From positions 248,001-312,000 of the forward strand of contig JAFDYX010000002.1 in assembly GCA_018267215.1 (NCBI GenBank): 64,000 nucleotides of DNA, in the 5' to 3' direction. Position 1 is the stretch's first letter, and every line of letters starts with the position of its first letter. Shown piece after piece: positions 18,426 to 27,020 of the stretch. The position numbers were made by a program, and so were the translations under genes. Under the pieces are notes generated by a model, which searched no databases, was not told the origin of the DNA, and worked only from the letters and a program-made list of their open reading frames with translations. The stretch comes from Bacteroidota bacterium (GTDB lineage Bacteria; Bacteroidota; Bacteroidia; Cytophagales; Cyclobacteriaceae).

Positions 18426-21400
18426 CAAGACTAAAAAATTACTCACCACTTTTCTGCACAGGCTCACCAACCTGAGCGGCCACAACCGCTCGTTGTTTTT
18501 ACCTAAAAGTTCGGAGGCATTTGTTGACTTGCATGGTTTCAGTTGGCTCAACAACTCAAAGTCGTTCGGTGTCATCGAGGCCATGTTAAAGGAAGGGAGT
18601 TATACGCTATGTGCCTTGGCCGATGCACGAGTGGAAGCTGTCAACTTAGCCGGTATGCGTCTAAAAAAATTACAGCGGCTGGATCAGTTTTATTTTGATG
18701 AACGGGGCGTTCGCGATTTGCACATCGGCTGGCCGATGGTACATGGGCGGTTTTCGGATGGCACCGCAGTGCGCTGCCCGTTGCTTTTTTTTCCGGTTGA
18801 GCTATCAGTTAAAAATGAAAAATGGATCGTGTCATTCCGTCCGCAGGGTGAAATCATTTTCAACAAATCATTTTTGCTTGCCTATTCATTTTACAACCAG
18901 CGTGCCGCTGATGAAGCTTTGCTTCAACACACATTTGAAACGGAAGAGGGCGATGCCACCACATTTCTCACCAGCCTTTATCGGTTGCTGGGCAATAGTT
19001 CGATTGAGCTGAATTTCAATCCTGAATTGTATCAAAATGAATTAGTGCCGCTGGCATCTTTTGCTAAAAGAGAATTTGTTGAAACACACCATGCAGGCGA
19101 ATTAAAATTATTTTCTGAGGCGGTGCTTGGATTATTTCCACAGGCCGGTTCTACGCTGGTGCCTGATTACAATCACTTGCTTGAAGCCGATTCCTTCGCT
19201 GACCTGGAAGATTTTTTTGCCCGTCATCAGCCTGCGGCTGATATGAAAAAAAATTTTATTTCTAAAGTAGGCGAAGAGAAGAAATACGAAATTTTTCCGT
19301 CTGACATCTGGCAGGAGAATGCTTTAAAGGCTTCTAAACTTGGACACTCTTTGGTCGTGCAAGGGCCGCCCGGCACAGGAAAATCGCAACTCATTACAAA
19401 CCTGATCAGCGACAGCATAGCCAATGGCAAACGGATTTTGCTGGTTTGCCAAAAGCGGGTAGCTCTCGATGTGGTGTATAACAGATTAAAAGAAAAAAAT
19501 CTGGAAAATTTTTTAGCATTGGTTCATGACTTTAGAAACGATCGCCCGCTGCTTTTTCAAAAAATAGCAGGTCAGATTAACCGCACAGACGAGTACAGAA
19601 AAAAAAATATAACGTTGGATGCCCTCCAACTCGATCACAAATTTTATCAAATCAGCAAGCGTATCAATCAGGTTACGGAAGAACTGGAGCATTTTCGCAG
19701 TGCCTTGTTTGACGAAACCGAGTGCGGTAAGAGCATCAAAGAATTATATCTGATCTCCAATCCGGCTGAAGAAGGCATTGCCTTGCGGCAGCTTTATTAC
19801 CATTTTAAATTCAATGAACTAGATTCTTTCCGGCAAAACCTCAGGCAGTATATTTTTTATGCCAAGCTGTTTGATCACGACCAGTATGTTTTGCACAGTA
19901 GAAATTCATTTGCCTCGCTAACGGTTGGCGATTTGCCGGCTCTGCATCAGGCTATTGATCAGGTGCCGGCTGTGTACGATGAAATAAAAACAAACCTCTC
20001 CGGCACAATCGGCATAGCACTTGATTGGGAATTGCTGCATAAGCTAAGTCAGCAAACACAGACATTGAAAGAACTGGCAACCTTAACACAAGATGAATCC
20101 GTTTTCTTGTGCTTCAAAAAAATGTTGCCCCAGAAAAGTACCGAAACTAATTCGCTCTGGTTGCTGAACATCGAGCGGATGATGAATGATTGTTTTTCGT
20201 CCGAGGGAATTGAACAGTCTGTGCCCTCGGCCATGCTCGGCCATTTTCAAAAAGCGTTGCATCGGGCCATGAAAGCACGGAGAGGCATTTGGAGTTGGTT
20301 GCGCTGGCAATTATTTTCAAAAGATAAACTACTCATCACGCGAGCCTTGGTTTCCAACGGGTTGACTAACCACAAAGATGATTTCCGGTTGCTTGAAAAA
20401 AAATTAGATCAACGACTCAACTTAGAGCACAACCTGTCGAAGTTGCGAGCCAAAGAGTGGTTGCTTCATCTACCAGCCACATTTCAAAAACAAGATTTTA
20501 AAAATTGGTTTGCCGAACAACAAAAAGCTATTCGTGCTAAAACTGTTTTTAACTCCATTCGCAGTTTAAAAAATATTATCAGCCCACTTTATCTTTCCAG
20601 CGATGATTTTTCGAGGCGTTTGCAAAGTCTGATCAAAGCGCTCGATCAGTTAGAAATAAAATATAATTTCTGGTTATTACACTTGTCGGAAAAGCAGGTA
20701 ACCCAATTAGCAACCGATAAAAATATTGCTTCCCTATATCACCACGCGCTGCATACCGACTTTGATGCCTTGTGCGAGTTTGACAAAATCCAAAAAAAAA
20801 TGTCAGGTATAGAAAGGGCTGTCATTGAAAAATTGCGAGAGAAGACATTAAATTATGATGAATGGCCATCGCTTTTTCAAAATAGCCTGGCGCTGGGTTG
20901 GATTGATCATATCGAGGCAAAATACCCTGAGCTGCGCATGGCTTCCTCCGGGAAAATCCAGCAATTAGAAAATGAACTGCAAGAAGAGATCATTGCCAAG
21001 CAGGCGTTGAGTGCTGAGATTTTGTTGCTGCGGGCAAGAGAACGAATTACCAGCGACCTGGAGTTTAACCGCCTGAACAACCGGGTTACCTACCGCGACC
21101 TGCTGCACCAAACTACTAAAAAGAAAAAGTTGTGGCCGCTTCGAAAGATTGTCAGCGAATTTGAAGGCGAAGTATTTAAGTTGCTTCCCTGCTGGATGGC
21201 ATCGCCCGAGTCGGTGAGTGCCCTTTTTCCGATGAAAGAAATTTTCGACCTGGTTATTTTCGATGAAGCCTCTCAATGCTTTGCCGAGCGCGGCATCCCC
21301 GCATTGTATCGTGGCAAGCAAACTGTTATTGCGGGTGATAGCAAGCAACTTCGCCCCGGAGATTTTTATCAGGCACGGTGGCATGAAGATGACATGGAAG

Positions 21401-22404
21401 AACCCGATGCCGAGGTGGATTCTCTTTTGGAATTAGGCGAGCGATATCTTTTCTCAATCCGCCTCAACGGCCACTATCGAAGTCAGGTACCCGAGTTGAT
21501 TCATTTTTCAAACCAGTATTTCTATGACGGAAAATTGGAGATGCTGCCAGACCTGCACCGCTTAAACCAAGGCATATCGGCCATTGACTACCTGAAAGTA
21601 AAGGGTGTGTGGGAAGACCAGACTAATATCATGGAAGCAGCTGCCATTGCCGATCTGGTTTTTGATTTTTTAGAAAAACAACCTGCGAAAGAAATTGGCA
21701 TTGTAACGTTCAATGCGCCCCAGCAAACACTGATTCAGGATATGCTGGAAGAAAAATTCACCACACAAAAACAACTCACAGAAAAAAATATTTTCGTTAA
21801 GAACATAGAAAATGTGCAGGGAGATGAACGCGACCTGATTATTTTTTCGGTTGGCTACGCACCCGATCGCGAAGGGAAAATACGGGCACAATTTGGCAGC
21901 CTGAACCAGCAAGGTGGAGAAAACCGATTGAATGTAGCCATTAGCCGTGCCCGCGAAAAAATAATAGTAGTGGCCAGCCTTTGGCCGGAAGAACTGGATG
22001 TAGCAGACACTCGCCATGCCGGACCGAAACTGCTCAAAGAATATTTGCAATATGCCCGCGATGTATCAACTCATTCGTTTAAGCCTTTGGCAGCCGCTCC
22101 ACCCTCTTCTTTTTACAGTCAACTAAAAAAAGAAATACTTACTTCGGCAGCCGGCCGTATGCCCGAAAAAACTTTTATCGAAAATGTATTCCCCTTTCAA
22201 GATCTTACTCTATATCATAACAGGCAAATTTTGTTGGCTGTTTCCACAGACGACCAGCGTTACTATGAAAGCCTCTCCGCCAAAGCCGACCATGCGCTGA
22301 ACCCGTTGTTATTGCAGAAGAAAAACTGGCCTCATAAAAAAATGTACAGCCGAAATTATTGGGCAAACCCCAAACGTTTTTGGAATGACCTGACAGGTTA
22401 CTAA
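18415..22404 (+). CDS. Superfamily 1 DNA/RNA helicase (AAA_11/AAA_12), 1329 aa
   Basis: Large UPF1/Dna2-like SF1 helicase. An N-terminal segment (LLTTFLHRLTNLSGHNRSLFL) resembles the DUF4011 start motif. Walker A is GPPGTGKS (317-324), followed by LLVCQKRVALDVVYNRL. A long, mostly helical insert of about 500 residues precedes motif II VIFDEAS (Asp950-Glu951). Motif III is IAGDSKQLRPGDF, motif V NVQGDERDLIIFS and motif VI NVAISRAREK. The last 70 residues resemble the C-terminal restriction-endonuclease-like/Vsr-type domain of such helicases, but the acidic catalytic residues seem lost. The start is a GTG overlapping the HhH gene by 11 bp. DNA repair or defence are both possible roles. Confidence 0.92.
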   Translation: MATDKTKKLLTTFLHRLTNLSGHNRSLFLPKSSEAFVDLHGFSWLNNSKSFGVIEAMLKEGSYTLCALADARVEAVNLAGMRLKKLQRLDQFYFDERGVRDLHIGWPMVHGRFSDGTAVRCPLLFFPVELSVKNEKWIVSFRPQGEIIFNKSFLLAYSFYNQRAADEALLQHTFETEEGDATTFLTSLYRLLGNSSIELNFNPELYQNELVPLASFAKREFVETHHAGELKLFSEAVLGLFPQAGSTLVPDYNHLLEADSFADLEDFFARHQPAADMKKNFISKVGEEKKYEIFPSDIWQENALKASKLGHSLVVQGPPGTGKSQLITNLISDSIANGKRILLVCQKRVALDVVYNRLKEKNLENFLALVHDFRNDRPLLFQKIAGQINRTDEYRKKNITLDALQLDHKFYQISKRINQVTEELEHFRSALFDETECGKSIKELYLISNPAEEGIALRQLYYHFKFNELDSFRQNLRQYIFYAKLFDHDQYVLHSRNSFASLTVGDLPALHQAIDQVPAVYDEIKTNLSGTIGIALDWELLHKLSQQTQTLKELATLTQDESVFLCFKKMLPQKSTETNSLWLLNIERMMNDCFSSEGIEQSVPSAMLGHFQKALHRAMKARRGIWSWLRWQLFSKDKLLITRALVSNGLTNHKDDFRLLEKKLDQRLNLEHNLSKLRAKEWLLHLPATFQKQDFKNWFAEQQKAIRAKTVFNSIRSLKNIISPLYLSSDDFSRRLQSLIKALDQLEIKYNFWLLHLSEKQVTQLATDKNIASLYHHALHTDFDALCEFDKIQKKMSGIERAVIEKLREKTLNYDEWPSLFQNSLALGWIDHIEAKYPELRMASSGKIQQLENELQEEIIAKQALSAEILLLRARERITSDLEFNRLNNRVTYRDLLHQTTKKKKLWPLRKIVSEFEGEVFKLLPCWMASPESVSALFPMKEIFDLVIFDEASQCFAERGIPALYRGKQTVIAGDSKQLRPGDFYQARWHEDDMEEPDAEVDSLLELGERYLFSIRLNGHYRSQVPELIHFSNQYFYDGKLEMLPDLHRLNQGISAIDYLKVKGVWEDQTNIMEAAAIADLVFDFLEKQPAKEIGIVTFNAPQQTLIQDMLEEKFTTQKQLTEKNIFVKNIENVQGDERDLIIFSVGYAPDREGKIRAQFGSLNQQGGENRLNVAISRAREKIIVVASLWPEELDVADTRHAGPKLLKEYLQYARDVSTHSFKPLAAAPPSSFYSQLKKEILTSAAGRMPEKTFIENVFPFQDLTLYHNRQILLAVSTDDQRYYESLSAKADHALNPLLLQKKNWPHKKMYSRNYWANPKRFWNDLTGY

Positions 22405-22573
22405 TTTTTTTAATCCGGGTTATAGATTAAGAGTTTAATAAAGTAAGGTGTGATAAACACCCCACATTGAAAACACAGTATAATAACACATATTACTATG
22501 TGTCCTCTATGCCTATGTGGTGAATATTTTTTCAGACAGCTTACTTATCCTGAACTCATATCATAACATCAGG
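22405..22573. other. Intergenic region between convergent genes, with small inverted repeats
   Basis: 169 bp between the helicase stop and the Nramp-like stop. It contains ACACATA-ttac-TATGTGT (22486-22503) and GGTGT-gataa-ACACC (22447-22461). Neither is followed by a clear T-run, so a terminator role is possible but unproven. No gene is seen. Confidence 0.4.
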
Positions 22574-23746
22574 CTACACAGTCAATCCTCTTACGGCCAT
22601 GTAGCCCATCACGGCCACAACTACCCACCCTAACACAGTAAGCCAGCGTGGATGGTGATAATCGTTCAATAATTTTTTCTTTGATACTGAAGACAGCATG
22701 ATAGCCAGCGAAAAGGGCAAGATCAACCCATTTACAGCACCTGCTGCCAGAAGTAATTTTACCGGCTCGCCTACGATTAAAAAAACAACAGTTGAAAAAA
22801 TAATGAAAGCGATGATAATCCGGTGAATATTATTTTCTACCAACGGATGGATAGACCTGATGAATGACACCGAAGTGAAAGCCGAACCCACCACCGAAGT
22901 AATGGCCGCGCTCCACAGCACCAACCCGAATATTTTGTAGCCCACACTTCCGGCTGCACTTTCAAAAACTACGGCTGCCGGGTTTTGCGAGCCCAGCGAA
23001 ATACCTTGCCACACGATGCCCAGCGCGGCAACATACAGTATTGTGCGCATCACAGAAGCGATCAGGATTGCTGAGGCCGAACTGGTTGAAATTTTTTTGA
23101 TATTCTCTTTTCCCGACACGCCCGCTTCCAGCAGACGGTGTGCGCCTGCAAAACTAATATAGCCTCCCACAGTTCCGCCCACAATCGTCAGGATCACCAA
23201 CTCGTCTATCTTGTCGGGAATAAAAAATTTGGTTACTACCTCGCCCATGGGCGGGTGCGAGGCAAATGCTACATACAGTGTCAGCCCGATCATGACAAAG
23301 CCAAGTATTTTGGTAAATAAATCCATTGCTTTTCCTGCTTCTTTCACCGAAAAAATAATGGTTGCCAATACACAACTGATCACCGCTCCGGTCTGAACGC
23401 TGCACCCGGTTAGCACCTGCAGCCCCAACCCAGCACCGGCCATGTTGCCGATGTTAAATGCCAGACCTCCCAAAAAAATCATGGCCGACAAGAGGTAGCC
23501 CGCTCCGGGAAAAACACGGTTGGCTAAATCTTGTGCATACAGTTTGCTGACGCCAATCAACCGCCAGACGTTCAGTTGCGCACCCAGATCGAGCAGGATG
23601 GAAATTAAAATAACAAAGCCAAAACTTCCTTTCAGTCTTTCAGTGAAAGTGGTTGTCTGTGTGATGAACCCTGGGCCGATAGCAGACGTAGCCATTAAAA
23701 AGGCCGCGCCCGCCAAGGGGCCGGAAAGAAATGATTTTTTTATCAT
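22574..23746 (-). CDS. Nramp-related transporter of the 5-oxoprolinase operon
   Basis: 390-residue membrane protein with about 11 hydrophobic helices and Nramp-like order (helix 1 AIGPGFITQTTTFT, helix 6 region GGTVGGYISFAGAHRLLEAG). The metal-binding DPGN of helix 1 and the MPH of helix 6 found in true Mn/Fe transporters are not present; the corresponding segments read GPGFITQ and FAGAH. Its ATG overlaps the pxpA stop (ATGA), so it is the last gene of the pxpBCA operon. Bacillus subtilis has the same linkage (ycsG next to ycsF). It may carry 5-oxoproline or another substrate rather than a divalent metal; this is inference. Confidence 0.88.
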   Translation of the reverse strand: MIKKSFLSGPLAGAAFLMATSAIGPGFITQTTTFTERLKGSFGFVILISILLDLGAQLNVWRLIGVSKLYAQDLANRVFPGAGYLLSAMIFLGGLAFNIGNMAGAGLGLQVLTGCSVQTGAVISCVLATIIFSVKEAGKAMDLFTKILGFVMIGLTLYVAFASHPPMGEVVTKFFIPDKIDELVILTIVGGTVGGYISFAGAHRLLEAGVSGKENIKKISTSSASAILIASVMRTILYVAALGIVWQGISLGSQNPAAVVFESAAGSVGYKIFGLVLWSAAITSVVGSAFTSVSFIRSIHPLVENNIHRIIIAFIIFSTVVFLIVGEPVKLLLAAGAVNGLILPFSLAIMLSSVSKKKLLNDYHHPRWLTVLGWVVVAVMGYMAVRGLTV

Positions 23747-24510
23747 CGGTGAATATTTTTTTGTTTGCCTAACGGCCGGATAATAATTCCTTCATTCGTC
23801 AGCCCGCGATGAATCAGTTTCGCAAACGCCAGTGCGTGCTCACCATCTCCGTGCAAACAGATCGTGTCGGCACGGAGCGAAATGGTTTGGCCGTTTACAT
23901 CAGTTACTTCATTCTGGCGAGCCAGTATAACAGCCTGGTGTACGGCCTGTTGTTCATCGGCAATCAAGGCATTGGGCTGTGTTCGCGGTGTCAGCGATCC
24001 GTCAGGCTGATAGGTGCGATCGGCAAATACTTCGTGTGCGATTTTTAAATTCAGTTTCTGTGCTTCGTCTATCATCACGCTTTGCGAAAGTCCGTAGAAT
24101 ATCAGGTGTGGGTCAATCTGATAAACAGCTTGAGCTAAGGTGTGGGCAATGGCTGCATCTTTGGCCGCCATATTGTAAAGCGCGCCATGAGGCTTAACAT
24201 GGTGCAATACTGTGCCTTGTGCTTGTGCTATATTTTTGATGAGATGAAGTTGATCCGTTACAATCTGAAATAGTTCGTCTGAAGAAAGTCGCATATTGGT
24301 TCTTCCGAAATTTTTGCGATCAGGGTATGACGGATGTGCGCCCACTGCCACTCCGTGTTGCAGGCATAGTGCAAGTGTTTTTTTTATTTCTTCTTCATCG
24401 CCCGCATGGCAGCCGCAGGCAATGTTGGCCGAACTGATCCACGGCATGAGAGCCGAATCATTGCCCACACCTTCTCCCAAATCACAATTAATATCAATGC
24501 TTTGGATCAT
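23743..24510 (-). CDS. pxpA: 5-oxoprolinase subunit A (LamB/YcsF family)
   Basis: 255-residue subunit of the ATP-dependent 5-oxoprolinase PxpABC, which opens 5-oxoproline (pyroglutamate) to glutamate. It has the family start IDINCDLGEG, then NIACGCHAGD, GVAVGAHPSYPDR..FGR, VKPHGALYN and, near the end, ICLHGDGEHA. The ATG at 24510 is chosen over 24540 because it overlaps the pxpC stop as ATGA. The next gene downstream is the Nramp-related transporter, also with an ATGA overlap. Confidence 0.96.
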   Translation of the reverse strand: MIQSIDINCDLGEGVGNDSALMPWISSANIACGCHAGDEEEIKKTLALCLQHGVAVGAHPSYPDRKNFGRTNMRLSSDELFQIVTDQLHLIKNIAQAQGTVLHHVKPHGALYNMAAKDAAIAHTLAQAVYQIDPHLIFYGLSQSVMIDEAQKLNLKIAHEVFADRTYQPDGSLTPRTQPNALIADEQQAVHQAVILARQNEVTDVNGQTISLRADTICLHGDGEHALAFAKLIHRGLTNEGIIIRPLGKQKNIHR

Positions 24511-25481
24511 GAAAGAAAATTTTTGATTTGAAGGTGGCAACTGCGTTTCAATTCGGCAAGGCGTTTTTTATATTTTATCCACTCCCACTCGGCCTCCTGC
24601 AGCGAGACCATATTAAAAGAAATTTTTTCACCGGGCATCACTTGCGCCAGCTTAGGCAAATCAGCGGCTATCACCGAAGCAATGCGTGGATAGCCGCCTG
24701 TTGTCTGGCAGTCGGCCATCAGTACAATCAGGTTTCCATCGGGCAGCAACTGAATGGTGCCCACATCTACTGGAGAAGAAACCATATTGAAAGGCTGAGC
24801 CAACAGTGGGCGATCGCATTGCAGCCGATAGCCCATGCGGTTGCTTTGAGGAGTTACCATCATCTCCATCCGGCAAAAATCTTTTGCACACTCCGGCAAA
24901 AGCAATTCCGTTTCGGCAGACGGCATGCAACGCAGTGTATATGTCGGATTATACACTTCCGCCACCTGTTGCGATGAAATGCTCCAGTGAAAAATTTTAT
25001 CTTTTTGAAATTGCAACAGAGTATTCAATTCTATCCTATCGCTTTTTTGCAACAACCTTCCGCGAAATCCTCCGGCCTTTGCCGTCAGGTGTGTCGTAAA
25101 ACTGCCGAGCCATTCTTCTGCTTTCCATCCACCGTGCACAGCCAAGTACGACCATGCTCCACCGCGAGTCTTCACAAGTTTTAATATCGAACCGGCTTCT
25201 ACCCCAACCGGCCGCCACATCGGAAATGGTTTTTCGTTTGCGAAGAGCGTAAATCCTTTTCCGGTTGCGCTGATCAGTTGATGATCGTGAAAGTAAATTT
25301 CAGACGAGGAATAGCCCAACTCGATAACGGCAGCCTGTTCGTTCCCGACCAAAGCATTGGCCATTTCATAAGCAAACGTATCCATCGCTCCGCCCGATCC
25401 AATCCCCCAACTGCGGTAGCCTTCTCTCGGAGCGGCTACCAGAGAAGAGACGATGGCGGGTTTTACAATTTCAATACTCAT
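24507..25481 (-). CDS. pxpC: 5-oxoprolinase subunit C (KipA/biotin-dependent carboxyltransferase-like)
   Basis: 324-residue PxpC, the partner of PxpB in 5-oxoprolinase. Typical are the N-terminal IVKPAIVSSLVAAPREGYRSWGIGSGGAMD, NALVGNEQAAVIELGY and the C-terminal SSPVDVGTIQLLPDGNLIVLMADCQTTGGYPRIA block. It overlaps pxpB by 11 bp and pxpA by 4 bp, indicating one transcript with tightly coupled translation. The older annotation as urea amidolyase or allophanate hydrolase subunit 2 is superseded by the Pxp assignment because all three subunits are here. Confidence 0.95.
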   Translation of the reverse strand: MSIEIVKPAIVSSLVAAPREGYRSWGIGSGGAMDTFAYEMANALVGNEQAAVIELGYSSSEIYFHDHQLISATGKGFTLFANEKPFPMWRPVGVEAGSILKLVKTRGGAWSYLAVHGGWKAEEWLGSFTTHLTAKAGGFRGRLLQKSDRIELNTLLQFQKDKIFHWSISSQQVAEVYNPTYTLRCMPSAETELLLPECAKDFCRMEMMVTPQSNRMGYRLQCDRPLLAQPFNMVSSPVDVGTIQLLPDGNLIVLMADCQTTGGYPRIASVIAADLPKLAQVMPGEKISFNMVSLQEAEWEWIKYKKRLAELKRSCHLQIKNFLS

Positions 25482-26133
25482 TCAAGCGGTTGTATTCTTG
25501 TAAGGTAATGGCATAAAATGCAACGGAGTCGCCTGCACACAAAAGGCAAGGTGTCTTTTTGGAAGCATCAAAAATTTTCAAAGGCGTTCGCCCGATTAAC
25601 TGCCATCCACCAGGGGACTGTTGCGGATAAATTCCGGTTTGCTTTCCGGCAATGCCTACGCTTCCAGCGGCCACGGCTGTGCGTGGGGCGCTCTTGCGTG
25701 GAGTGGCAATGCGCTCATCCACCTCTCCTAAGTATGGAAAGCCCGGTAAAAATCCGATCATAAAAACCCGGTACGTTCGCGATGTATGGATACGGATAAC
25801 TTCATCGGCACTTAACTGATGCTGGCGCGCAACAGTGTCAAGGTCTTCGCCATCATAAAGCACGGGCAGGCGAATAATGTTAGTTGTCTGTTCTGTACCT
25901 GCACTGAGTTTTTCTAAAAGAGTTTCTATAATAATTTTTACATCCTCAAACTTCTTGCGGTGAAACACAGCCAGCGAAGAATAAGCCGGCACCGACTCTA
26001 CCAGTCCCTCAAACGGATTTTTTATTAGCTGCCGGTGAAGTGAAATAATTTTTTCATGCACAGCTACACCCATCAGGTTACCGAAAGAAATCAATGCGGC
26101 TCGTTCATGAAGTGGCGTGATGGTGTATTTCAC
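25471..26133 (-). CDS. pxpB: 5-oxoprolinase subunit B (KipI family)
   Basis: 220-residue PxpB. The GTG start at 26133 gives the expected N terminus (KYTITPLHERAALISFGN). Core blocks are ESVPAYSSLAVF, LPVLYDGEDLDTVARQHQL, IHTSRTYRVFMIGFLPGFPYLGEVDERIATPRK, TAVAAGSVGIAGKQTGIYPQQSPGGWQLIGRTPLKIFD. It is the first gene of the pxpB-pxpC-pxpA-transporter operon. The B. subtilis orthologue KipI also inhibits the sporulation kinase KinA, but no such kinase is expected here. Confidence 0.95.
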   Translation of the reverse strand: MKYTITPLHERAALISFGNLMGVAVHEKIISLHRQLIKNPFEGLVESVPAYSSLAVFHRKKFEDVKIIIETLLEKLSAGTEQTTNIIRLPVLYDGEDLDTVARQHQLSADEVIRIHTSRTYRVFMIGFLPGFPYLGEVDERIATPRKSAPRTAVAAGSVGIAGKQTGIYPQQSPGGWQLIGRTPLKIFDASKKTPCLLCAGDSVAFYAITLQEYNRLNEY

Positions 26134-26277
26134 AGTGGCAGTTTGCGTATTGAATTTAAGGTAAAATAATTCAATTCCTCACTATGCCAGTTGATTTTTA
26201 AAATAGTAAAAAAGCATTGTAACCTTTTGCTTTTTCATTTACTCTAATCATACATAACACCTTAAAATCTTAAAACA

Positions 26278-26937
26278 ATGAAAAAATTAACATCAATTCT
26301 CGCTTTCATCGTGATGATCGTTACGGTAAACGCACAACAAATGAATCATTCTCAAATGAAAAATCCTTCATCTGCATCCAAGTTGGTGAAAGATGCCAAG
26401 TATCATGAGTTGAATAAAGCTATGCGTGAGTTATGGTCGGCTCACATGTATTGGACCTTGATTACCGTAGATGCATACTACAATGACCCCAAAGGGTTGA
26501 GTGCCAAGTTAGACCGTCTATTACAAAATCAAAAAGATATTGGGGCAGCCATCGTACCGTTTTACGGGCAAGCTGCTGGTGATCAGTTGGCCAAGTTGCT
26601 TACCGAACACATTCAGGGTGCAGTTCCTGTTTTAAAAGCAGCAAAGGAGAATAACAAAGAAGCGCTTGATAAAGCTGTTAAAGATTGGTATGCCAATGCC
26701 AAAGAAATAGGCAGTTTCCTTGCATCAGCCAACCCTAAAAACTGGGCTGAAAAAGACACGGAAGGCGCATTAGAGATGCACATCACCCATACAATAGCTT
26801 ATTCAGTTAGCATTTTAAAAGGAGATTATTCTCAATCGTTTGGAGGGTTTGAAGAAGCGCTACATCACATGCTCCAATTAGCCGATATTCTGACTGACGG
26901 TTTAGTCAAACAATTTCCTGAGAAATTTAAGAACTAA
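26278..26937 (+). CDS. Secreted helical protein of unknown function
   Basis: 219 residues with a signal peptide (about 1-19, MKKLTSILAFIVMIVTVNA), a short Met/His/Gln-rich stretch (QQMNHSQMKN) and then an all-helical domain: ELNKAMRELWSAHMYWTLITVDAYYNDPKG, LLQNQKDIGAAIVPFYGQAAGDQLAKLLTEHI, ending ADILTDGLVKQFPEKF. Related exported proteins occur widely in Firmicutes and Bacteroidota, often with misleading names such as glycosyltransferase or acetylglutamate kinase; I do not accept those functions. The conserved His/Glu/Trp pattern suggests a four-helix bundle that might bind a metal. A strong bidirectional terminator follows. Confidence 0.85.
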   Translation: MKKLTSILAFIVMIVTVNAQQMNHSQMKNPSSASKLVKDAKYHELNKAMRELWSAHMYWTLITVDAYYNDPKGLSAKLDRLLQNQKDIGAAIVPFYGQAAGDQLAKLLTEHIQGAVPVLKAAKENNKEALDKAVKDWYANAKEIGSFLASANPKNWAEKDTEGALEMHITHTIAYSVSILKGDYSQSFGGFEEALHHMLQLADILTDGLVKQFPEKFKN

Positions 26938-26969
26938 AGAAAATAGCAATGACCGTTAAGATATAAAAA

Positions 26970-27005
26970 GAAAAACCGTCTTATGGGATAACCGTAAGAC
27001 GGTTT
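26970..27005. terminator. Bidirectional rho-independent terminator
   Basis: A 14-bp stem (outer arms AAACCGTCTTA at 26973-26983 and TAAGACGGTTT at 26995-27005, extended inward by a wobble and two G-C pairs) closes a 5-base loop. A-runs lie on the left and T-runs on the right, so it can stop both the secreted-protein gene and the convergent aldose epimerase gene. Confidence 0.85.
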
Positions 27006-27020
27006 CATATTTTATACGAT

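Noticed and set aside
24507-26133. Urea amidolyase/allophanate hydrolase subunits
   Set aside because: Older family names; presence of PxpA in the same coupled operon identifies a 5-oxoprolinase.
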